This document shows positions 24,195 to 32,386 of a stretch of 64,000 bases of DNA, piece after piece. Under the pieces are notes generated by a model. It was not told the DNA's origin, ran no database searches, and saw only the letters and a program-made list of their open reading frames with translations. How positions within the stretch are numbered: position 1 is the first letter of the stretch; each line of letters opens with the position of its first letter. A program made the position numbers and the translations under genes. This DNA is from Chelatococcus asaccharovorans (GTDB lineage Bacteria; Pseudomonadota; Alphaproteobacteria; Rhizobiales; Beijerinckiaceae): contig NZ_QJJK01000002.1 in the NCBI RefSeq assembly GCF_003201475.1, forward strand, positions 62,001 to 126,000. The letters run 5' to 3'.

Positions 24195-25757
24195 ATGGTT
24201 ACGTTCTCACGCCGCCACATTCTCGGAGGTGCGGCTGCCGCCCCCTTCCTGATGGGGGCAACGCGCGGCTTTGCGGCCGCCGGTGACCGCCCCAATTTCA
24301 CGATCGCCGTCGCCGATCTGCCGGCGACGCTCGAGCCGGCGCGCGAGCTCTCCAATGTCGGCACCCGCGTCACCTATTCGATTTTCGACACGCTGATCCG
24401 TCGTGACTTCCTGGGGTCGCCCGACGGCGGCGGCTCGGAGCTGAAGCCGCATCTCGCCACCAAATGGGAGCGCGTGTCGCCGTCGGAGCTCATCGTGACG
24501 CTCCGCCAGGGCGTGAAGTTCCACAACGGCGATGAGCTCACCGCCGACGATGTGGCCTATACCTTCCGCGATGGGCGGCTGTGGGGCGACAAGGCCCAGA
24601 TCCCCAGTGGCAAGCCCTATTTCGGCGTCCTCTCCGGCGTCGAGCCCATCGACCGCTACACCGTCCGTTTCCGCACCAAGGTACCGGATGTCCTGCTCGA
24701 GCAGCGCCTCGCCTCCTGGTGCGCCTGGATCGTCAACAAGCGCGCCTATGAGGAAATGGGCTTTGAAGCCTATTCCAAGAAGCCCGTCGCGACCGGCCCC
24801 TACCGGGTCGTCAGCCATAGCGCGTCGGAAGCAACCGTGCTCGACGCCTTCGACGACTATTTCATGGGGCGTCCGACGGCCAAGCGCGTCACCTTCAAGC
24901 GCGTCCCGGAACTCGCTGCCCGCGTCGCCGGGCTAGTGGCGGGCGACTATGATCTCATCACCAACATCCCGCCGGATCAGATGAACGTGGTGGGTGACTA
25001 CAAGGACATCGACGTGCGCTCGGTGGTGCTCGCCAATGTCCATGTCATCGCCTTCAACGAGAGTGACAAGCTGTTGTCCGACAAGCGCGTCCGCCAGGCA
25101 CTCGCATCGTCGATCAATCGCCAGCAGCTCGTCGACAGCCTCTGGCAGGGAACGGCTGTCGTGCCGGCAAGCCACAACTTCCCCGAATACGGCCAGATGT
25201 TTGTCGAGGGCCGCAAGCTTCCCTTCGACCCGGTGAAGGCAAAGGCGCTCCTCAAGGAAGCAGGCTACAACGGCGAGCCGATCGTCTATCGCACCCAGGC
25301 GAATTACTACACGAACGCGCTTGAAGCCGGCCAGATCCTGATAGAGCAGTGGAAGGCCGTCGGTATCAACGCTTCGCTGCAGGTGGTGGAGAATTCCACC
25401 CAGCTGCGCGGTCCCGGCGCCCAGATCTTCAACTGGTCGAATTCGACGCGCCTGCCTGATCCGCTCGGCGCCATTTGGGTGGCCTGGGGGCCCGACGGCG
25501 AGATCCAGAGCCAGCATTTCTGGAAATCCACTGATGCCTTCAACAAGGCGGGCCGCGCCCTGGAAGCGGAGACCGATCCCGCCAAGCGCAAGGCTCTCTT
25601 CACCGAGATGCTGGACATCTGGGAGGACGAGGCGCCAGCGACCATCCTCTACCAGCCAAGCGAGGCCTATGCGATCAAGAAGTCGATCGCCTGGCGCCCG
25701 ACAACCTTCTACTTCATGGATCTTCGGCCAGACAACCTGTCCTTCGGCAAGGTGTGA
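24195..25757 (+). CDS. ABC transporter substrate-binding protein, family 5, Tat-type signal (unit 1)
   Basis: 520 residues, periplasmic. A twin-arginine-like leader (FSRRHILGGAAAAPFLMG) precedes the mature protein. SBP_bac_5 features: LKPHLATKWERVSPSELIV, the FHNGDELTADDVAYTF block, and KRVRQALASSINRQQLVDSL-type core near the middle. It is the binding component for the permeases at 21445-23261, separated by the GDPD gene and a 67-bp gap. A strong intrinsic terminator follows at 25780, ending the operon. Ligand unknown; the link to a GDPD suggests a phosphodiester or phospholipid head-group compound (inference). Confidence 0.92.
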   Translation: MVTFSRRHILGGAAAAPFLMGATRGFAAAGDRPNFTIAVADLPATLEPARELSNVGTRVTYSIFDTLIRRDFLGSPDGGGSELKPHLATKWERVSPSELIVTLRQGVKFHNGDELTADDVAYTFRDGRLWGDKAQIPSGKPYFGVLSGVEPIDRYTVRFRTKVPDVLLEQRLASWCAWIVNKRAYEEMGFEAYSKKPVATGPYRVVSHSASEATVLDAFDDYFMGRPTAKRVTFKRVPELAARVAGLVAGDYDLITNIPPDQMNVVGDYKDIDVRSVVLANVHVIAFNESDKLLSDKRVRQALASSINRQQLVDSLWQGTAVVPASHNFPEYGQMFVEGRKLPFDPVKAKALLKEAGYNGEPIVYRTQANYYTNALEAGQILIEQWKAVGINASLQVVENSTQLRGPGAQIFNWSNSTRLPDPLGAIWVAWGPDGEIQSQHFWKSTDAFNKAGRALEAETDPAKRKALFTEMLDIWEDEAPATILYQPSEAYAIKKSIAWRPTTFYFMDLRPDNLSFGKV

Positions 25758-25779
25758 GGGCGAGCTCCTTCCGATAAGC

Positions 25780-25805
25780 GAAAAGGCGGCTCACGCCGCC
25801 TTTTC
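25780..25805 (+). terminator. Intrinsic terminator of transporter unit 1
   Basis: Perfect 11-bp inverted repeat GAAAAGGCGGC (25780-25790) and GCCGCCTTTTC (25795-25805) around a 4-nt loop, with TTTT in the 3' arm followed by CTGT. It lies 22 bp after the binding-protein stop. The A-tract/T-tract symmetry could also stop transcripts from the right. Confidence 0.85.
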
Positions 25806-25928
25806 TGTATCATCCTCTCCGCAGGTCGCAGGAGACGTGACCGGCGTCGAGAGCCAATCAGGCTTGCACGGAATCGTCGGACGCCACCCAAGCCAGCGTG
25901 GGAACCCGTGGCAGACGAACCTGCTCTG

Positions 25929-26020
25929 GACCCGGGTTTGTCTCGACCGAGTGCTTGTCTCGACCCCGTGTTTGCCTAGACCCAGTATTTGCCTAGACTC
26001 AGTGTTTGCCTAGACCCAAG
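25929..26020. repeat. Degenerate tandem repeat, 17-bp unit, about 5.5 copies
   Basis: Successive units start GACC and have the consensus GACCCAGTGTTTGCCTA. The first unit is 16 bp, then GACCGAGTGCTTGTCTC, GACCCCGTGTTTGCCTA, GACCCAGTATTTGCCTA, GACTCAGTGTTTGCCTA and a partial GACCCAAG. The last units run into the 3' end of the leftward TIGR02594-like gene, whose TAG stop (26010-26012) is supplied by the repeat. The unit length is not a multiple of three and there are no spacers, so it is neither a protein repeat nor a CRISPR. Confidence 0.8.
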
Positions 26021-26831
26021 CCTCGTACGAGGTCGCGCCCGTGCCGATGGTGGCGATCTCCACATCATCCAGATCAAACCGGTCCAGGGCCGGAATCTGG
26101 CCGTCGTCAGCCTCAGGATCGGTCGCCAATATGTCTGGGTCTAGCAGAATGTCGTGGCTCATGCCGACGGCAGCAGTCCCGTCACCGTCCTGATCAAGCA
26201 CGAGCGCGGTTCGCTCCTCGCTGCTGCCAGGCTCAGGAGACGCCGGCAGTATGTACAAATCGTCTGACGGAATGTCCACGGAGCGGGTGGACCGCGCAGA
26301 CACCGTCGCATGGTCGTGCGCGGGTGCCGTCGCGGGGGTCAAAGCGGCTATTTGTTCATTGTTGAGAGTAGGCACGTTGTAGAATTCGCGATCCGGCTGA
26401 CCATCCGGCCAGCGATAGCCGAGGACCCGCGAGGCCGGGAAGGCTTCGACAGTCACCGCATCGTGCTGGTTGCCACCCAGGAGCAGGAGGTCCCCGGTCT
26501 CGGTCTTTCCGACGAGAAACCCCGCATGCCCTTTCCAGGAGGTGGGCGATTCACGCCAGAGCACGACCACGCAACCGACGGCCGGCTCGTCGAGGGTCAC
26601 CGGCAGATTAAGCCATTTGCGTGCGACTTGCCCCGTTTCGACGGTCTCTTCTCCGGAGCTCCGCAGGATGTGATCCATGAAGGCACCGCACCAGGGCGTC
26701 TCGTCGTCACGGAACGGTGCTCCCATGTCCTGCCACCAATCGACGATGGCTTGATTATGCGTCGGCCCCGGGATCTCGCGCATGCCGACATGGCTGCGCG
26801 CAAGCGTCAACCATTTTGCTTCTCTGGCCAT
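26010..26831 (-). CDS. TIGR02594-like NlpC/P60 or CHAP-fold cysteine amidase
   Basis: 273 residues. The N-terminal ~150 match TIGR02594-type proteins (LTLARSHVGMREIPGPTHN, DDETPWCGAFMDHIL with the nucleophile Cys, WKGHAGFLVGKTE with the catalytic His, LLGGNQHDAVTV, VLGYRWPDG), predicted peptidoglycan or amide hydrolases often seen in prophages and gene transfer agents. There is no signal peptide. The C-terminal ~110 residues are acidic, low in structure and rich in Asp (DQDGDGTAAVG resembles a calcium-binding loop), and end in the tandem-repeat region. No phage genes accompany it. The upstream DNA is very AT-rich, which suggests foreign origin. Confidence 0.75.
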   Translation of the reverse strand: MAREAKWLTLARSHVGMREIPGPTHNQAIVDWWQDMGAPFRDDETPWCGAFMDHILRSSGEETVETGQVARKWLNLPVTLDEPAVGCVVVLWRESPTSWKGHAGFLVGKTETGDLLLLGGNQHDAVTVEAFPASRVLGYRWPDGQPDREFYNVPTLNNEQIAALTPATAPAHDHATVSARSTRSVDIPSDDLYILPASPEPGSSEERTALVLDQDGDGTAAVGMSHDILLDPDILATDPEADDGQIPALDRFDLDDVEIATIGTGATSYEAWV

Positions 26832-27172
26832 GTTATCATCTCCAAGCCAATTTGATTATTTGCTTTATACTTGATTCCAATCAAGTAAAACGGAATATAC
26901 CGATGGCGAAATGCGACAACAATGAAATAAGACAGAGAAGTATGGTATAATGCGCGCACCTCATAAAGACTTATAAATATAATATATATTTCGATTTTTA
27001 GAAGATTACCGAGATGTCGCGCGATTTTTGGCGTTCGATTTCCGGCCCTCGCTGGCCTTCCCCCGAGGGACGCATGACGGCCTCTTAACGCGCGGAGGCA
27101 GGGTATCGCGACAGCGCGCAAGGCGCGTTTCGCCCGAGAGGCCCCTCTCCGCGCGGGGACGATTCGGACGTC
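26832..27172. other. AT-rich intergenic region with palindromic promoter element
   Basis: 341 bases, of which 26840-27010 are strikingly AT-rich for this genome. It contains the palindrome at 26868-26887. It also has an extended -10-like TGGTATAAT (26943-26951) pointing rightward with no gene downstream of it on that strand. No open frame here looks like a protein. Confidence 0.5.
26868..26887. promoter_or_regulatory. Perfect palindrome fitting FNR/FixK consensus
   Basis: TACTTGATTCCAATCAAGTA has 8-bp arms and a 4-bp centre; its core TTGATTCCAATCAA fits TTGAT-N4-ATCAA. It lies 37-56 bp before the leftward amidase-like gene. On that strand it falls between TTTTAC and TATAAA hexamers, closer to a repressor position than to a class II activator site, so the bound protein is uncertain. 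Confidence 0.5.
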
Positions 27173-27610
27173 TCAGTCACCCTTCAACTGCACCGCGCCA
27201 TCGCGTCGATTGCAGAGGTAGCGCTGCTCCGGCGATGCGGGTTTATAGGTCGCAGGGTCAATACGCCTGAGCGTAAGCTCAACACTATCGTCGGGCTTGA
27301 AGCGTGCCCGAATGTATTCGAGCTTCATCGATCCATCGGTCGCTTCAAAGAGATGCGTGCCCGAGGTTGCGATATAGTCGTCCAACAGATTGTAGGCGAA
27401 GAAACGTACAACTGCCGCGACGGGAGGCCCTTGCTTGCCCTTGTCGTCCTGGCATTTGGCGAAGTCGATCACGATGGACGGCAAGGCCCCACGCGCCAGG
27501 GCGGCGCGTAACTCCTCATTCCCCATCTCCGATGCTTGCGCCGACGTCCAGAGAACCGCGCCTGGCCCGACAAGCGCATTCACCAGACCAAACCACCACG
27601 CCCGCCGCAT
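27173..27610 (-). CDS. Secreted VirK-like protein
   Basis: 145 residues with a Sec signal peptide (LVNALVGPGAVLWTSAQA, cleavage likely after ASA/QAS near residue 26). The mature part resembles VirK family proteins of plant-associated alphaproteobacteria: NEELRAALARGALPSIVIDF followed by AKCQ, then a segment where a loop ends in SGTHLFEATDGSMKLEYIR and a second Cys in RYLCNRRDG. VirK is a periplasmic protein of unknown biochemical role first seen in virulence regions. The family call is from pattern memory and should be treated as tentative. It stands alone, 120 bp before the phosphodiesterase stop on the same strand. Confidence 0.5.
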   Translation of the reverse strand: MRRAWWFGLVNALVGPGAVLWTSAQASEMGNEELRAALARGALPSIVIDFAKCQDDKGKQGPPVAAVVRFFAYNLLDDYIATSGTHLFEATDGSMKLEYIRARFKPDDSVELTLRRIDPATYKPASPEQRYLCNRRDGAVQLKGD

Positions 27611-27730
27611 CAGCGCCCCCCAACGAACGATGTTGAGGGATGATCTTATGAACGATGCGACTTTGGCGCGGAGATCTGATCCTTCTTCATGGCGATCGAC
27701 GCCGATGGCACATGAAGCCTGGGCGGCTTA

Positions 27731-29203
27731 TCAATGCCCCCCGCCGAGGATGAAACGCCGACCGGCGTGCGCCACCATGTCGACATGCTGGGCAAAACGT
27801 CCATCGCCGGCTGAATGCCGCGTGACCTGGGGCTCGTCTGCGGCAGGCCGCGCGAGATTGCGGCCCTGCATCGTCGGCGCAGGCGCGATGCCGATGAGCC
27901 CGAGCACGGTCGGGGCGATATCGATGATTCCGGCCGGCGCCGCCGTCTGGCCGCCACGGCCTTCCGCAGTCTCCGCACCGACGATCAATACGGTATTGAG
28001 CTCATGCGGGTTGATGCCGCCATGCATGCCGCCGCCGAGCGGAACATCGCCGGGCGTCATGATGCCGAGCCCCGGCAATCCGAACGGGTCCTTGGAGAGG
28101 TCGGAGCGCAAGATGAACATAAGGTCGGGCTGGCGCATATGCCCATTGCCGATGAGGTCGAGCGACAGCGTGCCCGCAATCTCCCCCTCCACGTCGTTCC
28201 GCGCCCGGGAAAACACGTGGCCGACATCGGGCTGTTCCATCAGCCAGCGTGCCAGGCGGCCGACTGTCGCCGCATCGCCGTCACGCAAGCGGATCTCGCC
28301 GCTGATGCCGCCTGTCACGGTCAACGCGGCCTCGCTGATGTCGCGCCCCAGATTGACCTTGAAGCCGGCGGCAGCCGCATCCGCGAAGAGCGGTCGCACC
28401 GCCCCTGTCGAGATCTGGCCGTGGTCGGACGCCACGATGACGGCGATGCGATCGCGATCCGGCTGGCTCTCCACCCAGTCGAGGATAGCGCCCAGGCCGC
28501 GGTCCGCCTCGGCGAGGCCCGCCTTCGCTTCCGGCGACCCGAGGCCCTTGTAGTGGAACGTCGTGTCCGGCTCGTTGAACCACACGATCGCGACGTCGGG
28601 CGCGAGCTTCGGCAGCACGTAGTCCACCATCAGCGTGGCTGCGTAGCGCAGCTCGTCGAGCCGTGGCAGCTCCCGCTTCGGCAGGGGCCCGACATGCGCG
28701 ATCGCCTCCGTCACCGCTTCGGGCGTCTGGGTGCCTTCCACGCCATGCATGGAAAAGGTCCAGTGGCCATTGGTGCGGGCACGCGGATTGATGAAATGCG
28801 TGGCCCCCGCCGATCCCGTATGCACGACCGCCAACCGCTTGCCGGCTTTTGCCAGGACGTCACCCAGGGTGTCGACCTCGACCATCCGGCCGCCGTGGTA
28901 GGCCTCGGCGCGGCGGATATGGTCGATATCTCCGGTCATGAAGATAGCGTCCGGCAGCGCCTCGCGGTGGTAGAACGCGTTGCCGACGATGCCGTGCACG
29001 GTCGGCGGCGCGCCGGTCGCAATCGACGTCGTTGCCACGCGCGTGACCGAAGGAAAGACGCTGCGGGCCTCGCGGAACCAGGTACCGCGGGCTGCGACCC
29101 GCAGGATATTCGGCGTCAGCTCCGGCGTCACCAGATCCGGACGCAGGCCATCAAACACTGTCACGATCACCCGGTCGACGGCCGGCTTGCTATCTTCAAC
29201 CAT
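27731..29203 (-). CDS. Type I phosphodiesterase/nucleotide pyrophosphatase-like protein (alkaline phosphatase fold)
   Basis: 490 residues from ATG 29203 (GAGGA upstream). Alkaline-phosphatase-superfamily metal centre can be traced: RVIVTVFDGLRPDLV (first Asp), VFPSVTRVATTSIATG with nucleophile Thr, WFNEPDTTFHYKG (Asp and His), VIVASDHGQIS (Asp-His pair) and GGGMHGGINPHE (last His). This matches enzymes that hydrolyse nucleotide or phospholipid-head-group phosphodiesters. No signal peptide, so cytoplasmic. It is the last gene of the M81, binding-protein, permease, ATPase operon (unit 2). Together with the GDPD in unit 1 it makes phosphodiester uptake a recurring theme. Confidence 0.88.
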   Translation of the reverse strand: MVEDSKPAVDRVIVTVFDGLRPDLVTPELTPNILRVAARGTWFREARSVFPSVTRVATTSIATGAPPTVHGIVGNAFYHREALPDAIFMTGDIDHIRRAEAYHGGRMVEVDTLGDVLAKAGKRLAVVHTGSAGATHFINPRARTNGHWTFSMHGVEGTQTPEAVTEAIAHVGPLPKRELPRLDELRYAATLMVDYVLPKLAPDVAIVWFNEPDTTFHYKGLGSPEAKAGLAEADRGLGAILDWVESQPDRDRIAVIVASDHGQISTGAVRPLFADAAAAGFKVNLGRDISEAALTVTGGISGEIRLRDGDAATVGRLARWLMEQPDVGHVFSRARNDVEGEIAGTLSLDLIGNGHMRQPDLMFILRSDLSKDPFGLPGLGIMTPGDVPLGGGMHGGINPHELNTVLIVGAETAEGRGGQTAAPAGIIDIAPTVLGLIGIAPAPTMQGRNLARPAADEPQVTRHSAGDGRFAQHVDMVAHAGRRFILGGGH

Positions 29204-29256
29204 TACGATGTCCTCGAAAGCGATAATCACACCGCGCCACGGCGGACGCCATCGCG

Positions 29257-30243
29257 TTATGCAGCGGCGGACCGGGCTGAGACCGCCGGAACGAGGTGGC
29301 AGGCCGCCAATCGCCCCTCGGCGACAGGCCGCAGCGGCGGTACCTCGCTTCGACATATGGCGGTGGCACGCGGGCAGCGCGGATGAAAAGCGCAGCCCGC
29401 CGGCCGATCGACCGGATTCGGCGGATCACCTGCCAGCACGATGCGCTTGCGATCACGCTGCCCGACGGTTGGGATCGCCGAGACGAGCGCCTCGGTATAG
29501 GGGTGGGCCGGCGTGTGGAAGAGATCGTCCGGCGCCCCCTGTTCGACGATCCGGCCGAGATACATCACCGCGACCTCGTCGGCGATCTGCCGCACGACCT
29601 TGAGATCATGGCTGATGAAGAGATAGGCCATACCGAAACGCCCCTGCAGATCCTGCAGGAGATTGATGACCTGGGCCGCGACGGAGACATCGAGGGCCGA
29701 GATCGGCTCGTCGCAGACCACAAGCTCTGGGTCGAGCACGAGGGCGCGCGCGAGGACGACGCGCTGGCGCTGCCCGCCCGACAGCTCGTGCGGATAGCGC
29801 TCGAACATCGCCGCACGCAGGCCAACGGCATCGAACAGGGCGAGCGCCCGCTCGCGGGGCGTCTGCGGACCGCCCTTCAGCCCGTGGATGATCAGCGGCT
29901 CGATGACCTGCTCACCGACGGTCAGACGCCGATCCAGCGCCGCCAGCGGGTCCTGATGAACCATCTGCATGCGGCGCCGCATGGCGCGCCAATGGCTGTC
30001 GCGCGTCGCCGATACCGGCTCCCCGGCAAAGGTGATGCGGCCGCGGCTGGCCGGCTGAAGCCCCAGGACCAGCTTCGCGGTGGTCGACTTGCCGCAGCCG
30101 GATTCCCCGACGACTCCAAGCGTCCGCCCCGCATCGAGCGTGAAATTGACACCATCGACGGCATGCAGCCAGTGCGTCTCGCCGCGCTTGCCGGTGACCC
30201 GGTACCGGCATGCCAGATCCCGGACATTCAACAGGGGGGTCAC
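29257..30243 (-). CDS. ABC transporter ATP-binding protein, DppF/OppF type (unit 2)
   Basis: 328 residues, peripheral on the cytoplasmic face. Walker A GVVGESGCGKSTT, signature LSGGQRQRVVLARAL, Walker B LVVCDEPISALDVS and H-loop LFISHDLKVV are all intact. The oligopeptide-type C-terminal extension carries the Cys cluster (CAFHPRCPRATAIC) expected to bind an iron-sulfur or zinc site. Starts inside the end of the DppD-like gene (4-bp overlap). Powers the unit-2 permeases and could also serve unit 1, which lacks ATPases. Confidence 0.95.
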   Translation of the reverse strand: MTPLLNVRDLACRYRVTGKRGETHWLHAVDGVNFTLDAGRTLGVVGESGCGKSTTAKLVLGLQPASRGRITFAGEPVSATRDSHWRAMRRRMQMVHQDPLAALDRRLTVGEQVIEPLIIHGLKGGPQTPRERALALFDAVGLRAAMFERYPHELSGGQRQRVVLARALVLDPELVVCDEPISALDVSVAAQVINLLQDLQGRFGMAYLFISHDLKVVRQIADEVAVMYLGRIVEQGAPDDLFHTPAHPYTEALVSAIPTVGQRDRKRIVLAGDPPNPVDRPAGCAFHPRCPRATAICRSEVPPLRPVAEGRLAACHLVPAVSARSAAA

Positions 30244-31391
30244 GCCGACAACTCCCGCTGGCGATCGCGATTCGGCCAGTCCAGATCCTGCACCACCGGA
30301 TCATGCCGGCCGGCCTCACGGGCGGCCTGTCGTTGCCATTCGCCCATCAGGGCGTCGAGCCGCCGGCATGCCGAAAGATGACCCGTCCCGGCGGGCTGCA
30401 GCACGGGAATGCCGTTGCCGCAGTGCGCCTCCGCATAGGCACAGCGCGGCGCGAAGGCGCATCCGGGCGGCATTGCGTCCGGCGAGGGCACCGTGCCGCC
30501 GACCGGCGTCAGCCGCACGCGCGGTCCCTCCAGAGAGGGAAGCGCGGCCAGAAGTCCCCGCGTATAGGGATGGCGCGGAGAGCCGAGCAGATCCTGCGTC
30601 GCGGCCGTCTCCACGACGCGCCCGGCATACATCACGGCCACGCGGTCGCAGAGATCGGCAATGACGCCGAGATCATGGGAGATCAGCACGAGCCCCATGC
30701 CGGTATCCCGCCGGATATCGCGGATGAGGTCGAGAATCTGCGCCTGGATGGTGGCATCGAGCGCCGTGGTCGGCTCGTCGGCCACCAGCACATCCGGCTC
30801 GCCGGCGAGCGCGATGGCGATCATCACACGCTGGTTCATCCCCCCCGACAGCTCATGCGCATGCTGGCGCAGGCGGCGGGGCGCATCGGCGATGCCGACG
30901 CGGTCGAGCAGGCGCAACGCTTCCCGCTCTGCCGCCTTGCCGGTGAGCCCGCGATGCAGGCGCAGCGCCTCGCCAATCTGCGTGCCGATGCGCAGGATCG
31001 GGTTCAGGCAACTCGTCGGGTCCTGAAAGATCAGGCCGATGCGCCCTCCCCGCACGTCGGCGAGCTCGCGTTCGCTGAAGCCGCTCAGATCCCGGCCATT
31101 CAGGAGCACGCGGCCCGTCGTCACCGCGCGCTTGCCGAGAAGGCGCAGCGCCGCAAGCCAGGTAACGCTCTTTCCGCAGCCCGACTCGCCGACAATGCCG
31201 AGCGCCTCGCCGCGCTGAAGCGTCAGATCGATGCCATGCACGACGCGCGTCCGGCCGGCGCCCTGCGCGAAGGCGACCGTGAAATCCTCGAGTGACAGCA
31301 GCGGGGGCGCCGCACCAGTGGATCCCGGGACGGGATGCAGCAACGGCAAGAACCTCCCCGAGGGAGGCTGTTGGGAAACGGCAGTCATCAT
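30240..31391 (-). CDS. ABC transporter ATP-binding protein, DppD/OppD type (unit 2)
   Basis: 383 residues. Walker A GIVGESGCGKSVTW, Q-loop region LIFQDPTSCLNPILRIG, signature LSGGMNQRVMIAIAL, Walker B VLVADEPTTALDATIQ and LVLISHDLGVIADLC are intact, as is the C-terminal Cys cluster (CAFAPRCAYAEAHC). The ~30-residue N-terminal extension before LLSLEDFTVAF is longer than usual and may mean the true start is downstream of ATG 31391. Forms a heterodimer with the DppF-like protein encoded next. Start lies 47 bp after the permease stop. Confidence 0.95.
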   Translation of the reverse strand: MMTAVSQQPPSGRFLPLLHPVPGSTGAAPPLLSLEDFTVAFAQGAGRTRVVHGIDLTLQRGEALGIVGESGCGKSVTWLAALRLLGKRAVTTGRVLLNGRDLSGFSERELADVRGGRIGLIFQDPTSCLNPILRIGTQIGEALRLHRGLTGKAAEREALRLLDRVGIADAPRRLRQHAHELSGGMNQRVMIAIALAGEPDVLVADEPTTALDATIQAQILDLIRDIRRDTGMGLVLISHDLGVIADLCDRVAVMYAGRVVETAATQDLLGSPRHPYTRGLLAALPSLEGPRVRLTPVGGTVPSPDAMPPGCAFAPRCAYAEAHCGNGIPVLQPAGTGHLSACRRLDALMGEWQRQAAREAGRHDPVVQDLDWPNRDRQRELSA

Positions 31392-31438
31392 CCCCGCATT
31401 TGCACGCGGATTGATGACGGCCGCATGACACGGGACTT

Positions 31439-32386
31439 TCAGCGGTATTCGATGCGGGGATCGATGACCGCATAGAGAATGTCGACGATGAGGCTGATCG
31501 CCATGTAGATCACCAGAATAACGACGATGCAGCCCTGGATCAGCGGATAATCGCGCGTGCTGATGGCCTGGATCAGGAGCCGCCCAAGCCCGGGATAGGT
31601 GAACACGGCCTCGGTCACCACGGCCCCACCGATGAAATTGGCCACCATCAGGCCAACGATCGTGATGAAGGGCAGCAACGCGTTCTGCATGATGTGATGC
31701 CCGACGATCTGACGCTCCGAGACCCCCTTGGCACGGGCGGTGCGGACATAGTCGGCGCGCGCCTCGCTGACGAGCGAGGCCTTGAGAAAGCGCGCCAGAA
31801 TGCCCGACACATAAAGGCCGAGCGTGAGGCCGGGGAGAATCAGGCTACGCAGGGCCTGGTTGGGATCCTCCCAAAGCGGCACATAGCGCGACGCCGACGG
31901 CAGCCAGCGTAGTTCCACCGAGAACAGCAGGATGAGCAGGATGCCGAGCCAGAAGGTCGGCACACCGAGCGCGAGCGCGTTCCAGCCGTTGAGCAGCCTG
32001 TCGACCCAGGATCCTTCCTTCACGGCGCCGGTGATCGCCACGGGAATACCGATGACCAGGGCAACCAGAATGGAGACCAGGGCGAGTTGCAGCGTCGCCG
32101 GCAGGCGCTCACCGATCAGCTTGGTCACCGGATCGCGGCTGTGCAGCGACTGGCCGAAATCTCCGGTGACCGCATGCGTCAGCCAGTTGAAATACTGCAC
32201 GGGAATGGGGCGATCGAGCCCGAGCTTGCGTGTCGCGGCGGCGATCTCCTCCGGCGTCGCGTTCTCGCCGACCATCATGCCGACCGGCCCGCCCGGCACG
32301 GCGAAGATCATCGCCCAGATGGCGAAGGACGCGATCAGCAGCACCGGGATGAGTTGCGCCAGCCGGCGCAGGATGAAACCCGTCAT
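31439..32386 (-). CDS. ABC transporter permease, DppB/OppB type (unit 2)
   Basis: 315 residues, six predicted spans. Typical start FILRRLAQLIPVLLIASFAI, periplasmic stretch with YFNWLTHAVTGDFGQSLHSR, and coupling loop YVRTARAKGVSERQIVGHHI. Overlaps the upstream DppC-like gene by 4 bp; here the DppC gene comes first, the reverse of the usual B-then-C order. Inner-membrane half of the unit-2 importer. Confidence 0.94.
   Translation of the reverse strand: MTGFILRRLAQLIPVLLIASFAIWAMIFAVPGGPVGMMVGENATPEEIAAATRKLGLDRPIPVQYFNWLTHAVTGDFGQSLHSRDPVTKLIGERLPATLQLALVSILVALVIGIPVAITGAVKEGSWVDRLLNGWNALALGVPTFWLGILLILLFSVELRWLPSASRYVPLWEDPNQALRSLILPGLTLGLYVSGILARFLKASLVSEARADYVRTARAKGVSERQIVGHHIMQNALLPFITIVGLMVANFIGGAVVTEAVFTYPGLGRLLIQAISTRDYPLIQGCIVVILVIYMAISLIVDILYAVIDPRIEYR

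Noticed and set aside
25929-26020. CRISPR-like repeat array
   Set aside because: Units are contiguous 17-mers with no spacers and no cas genes; it is a simple tandem repeat.
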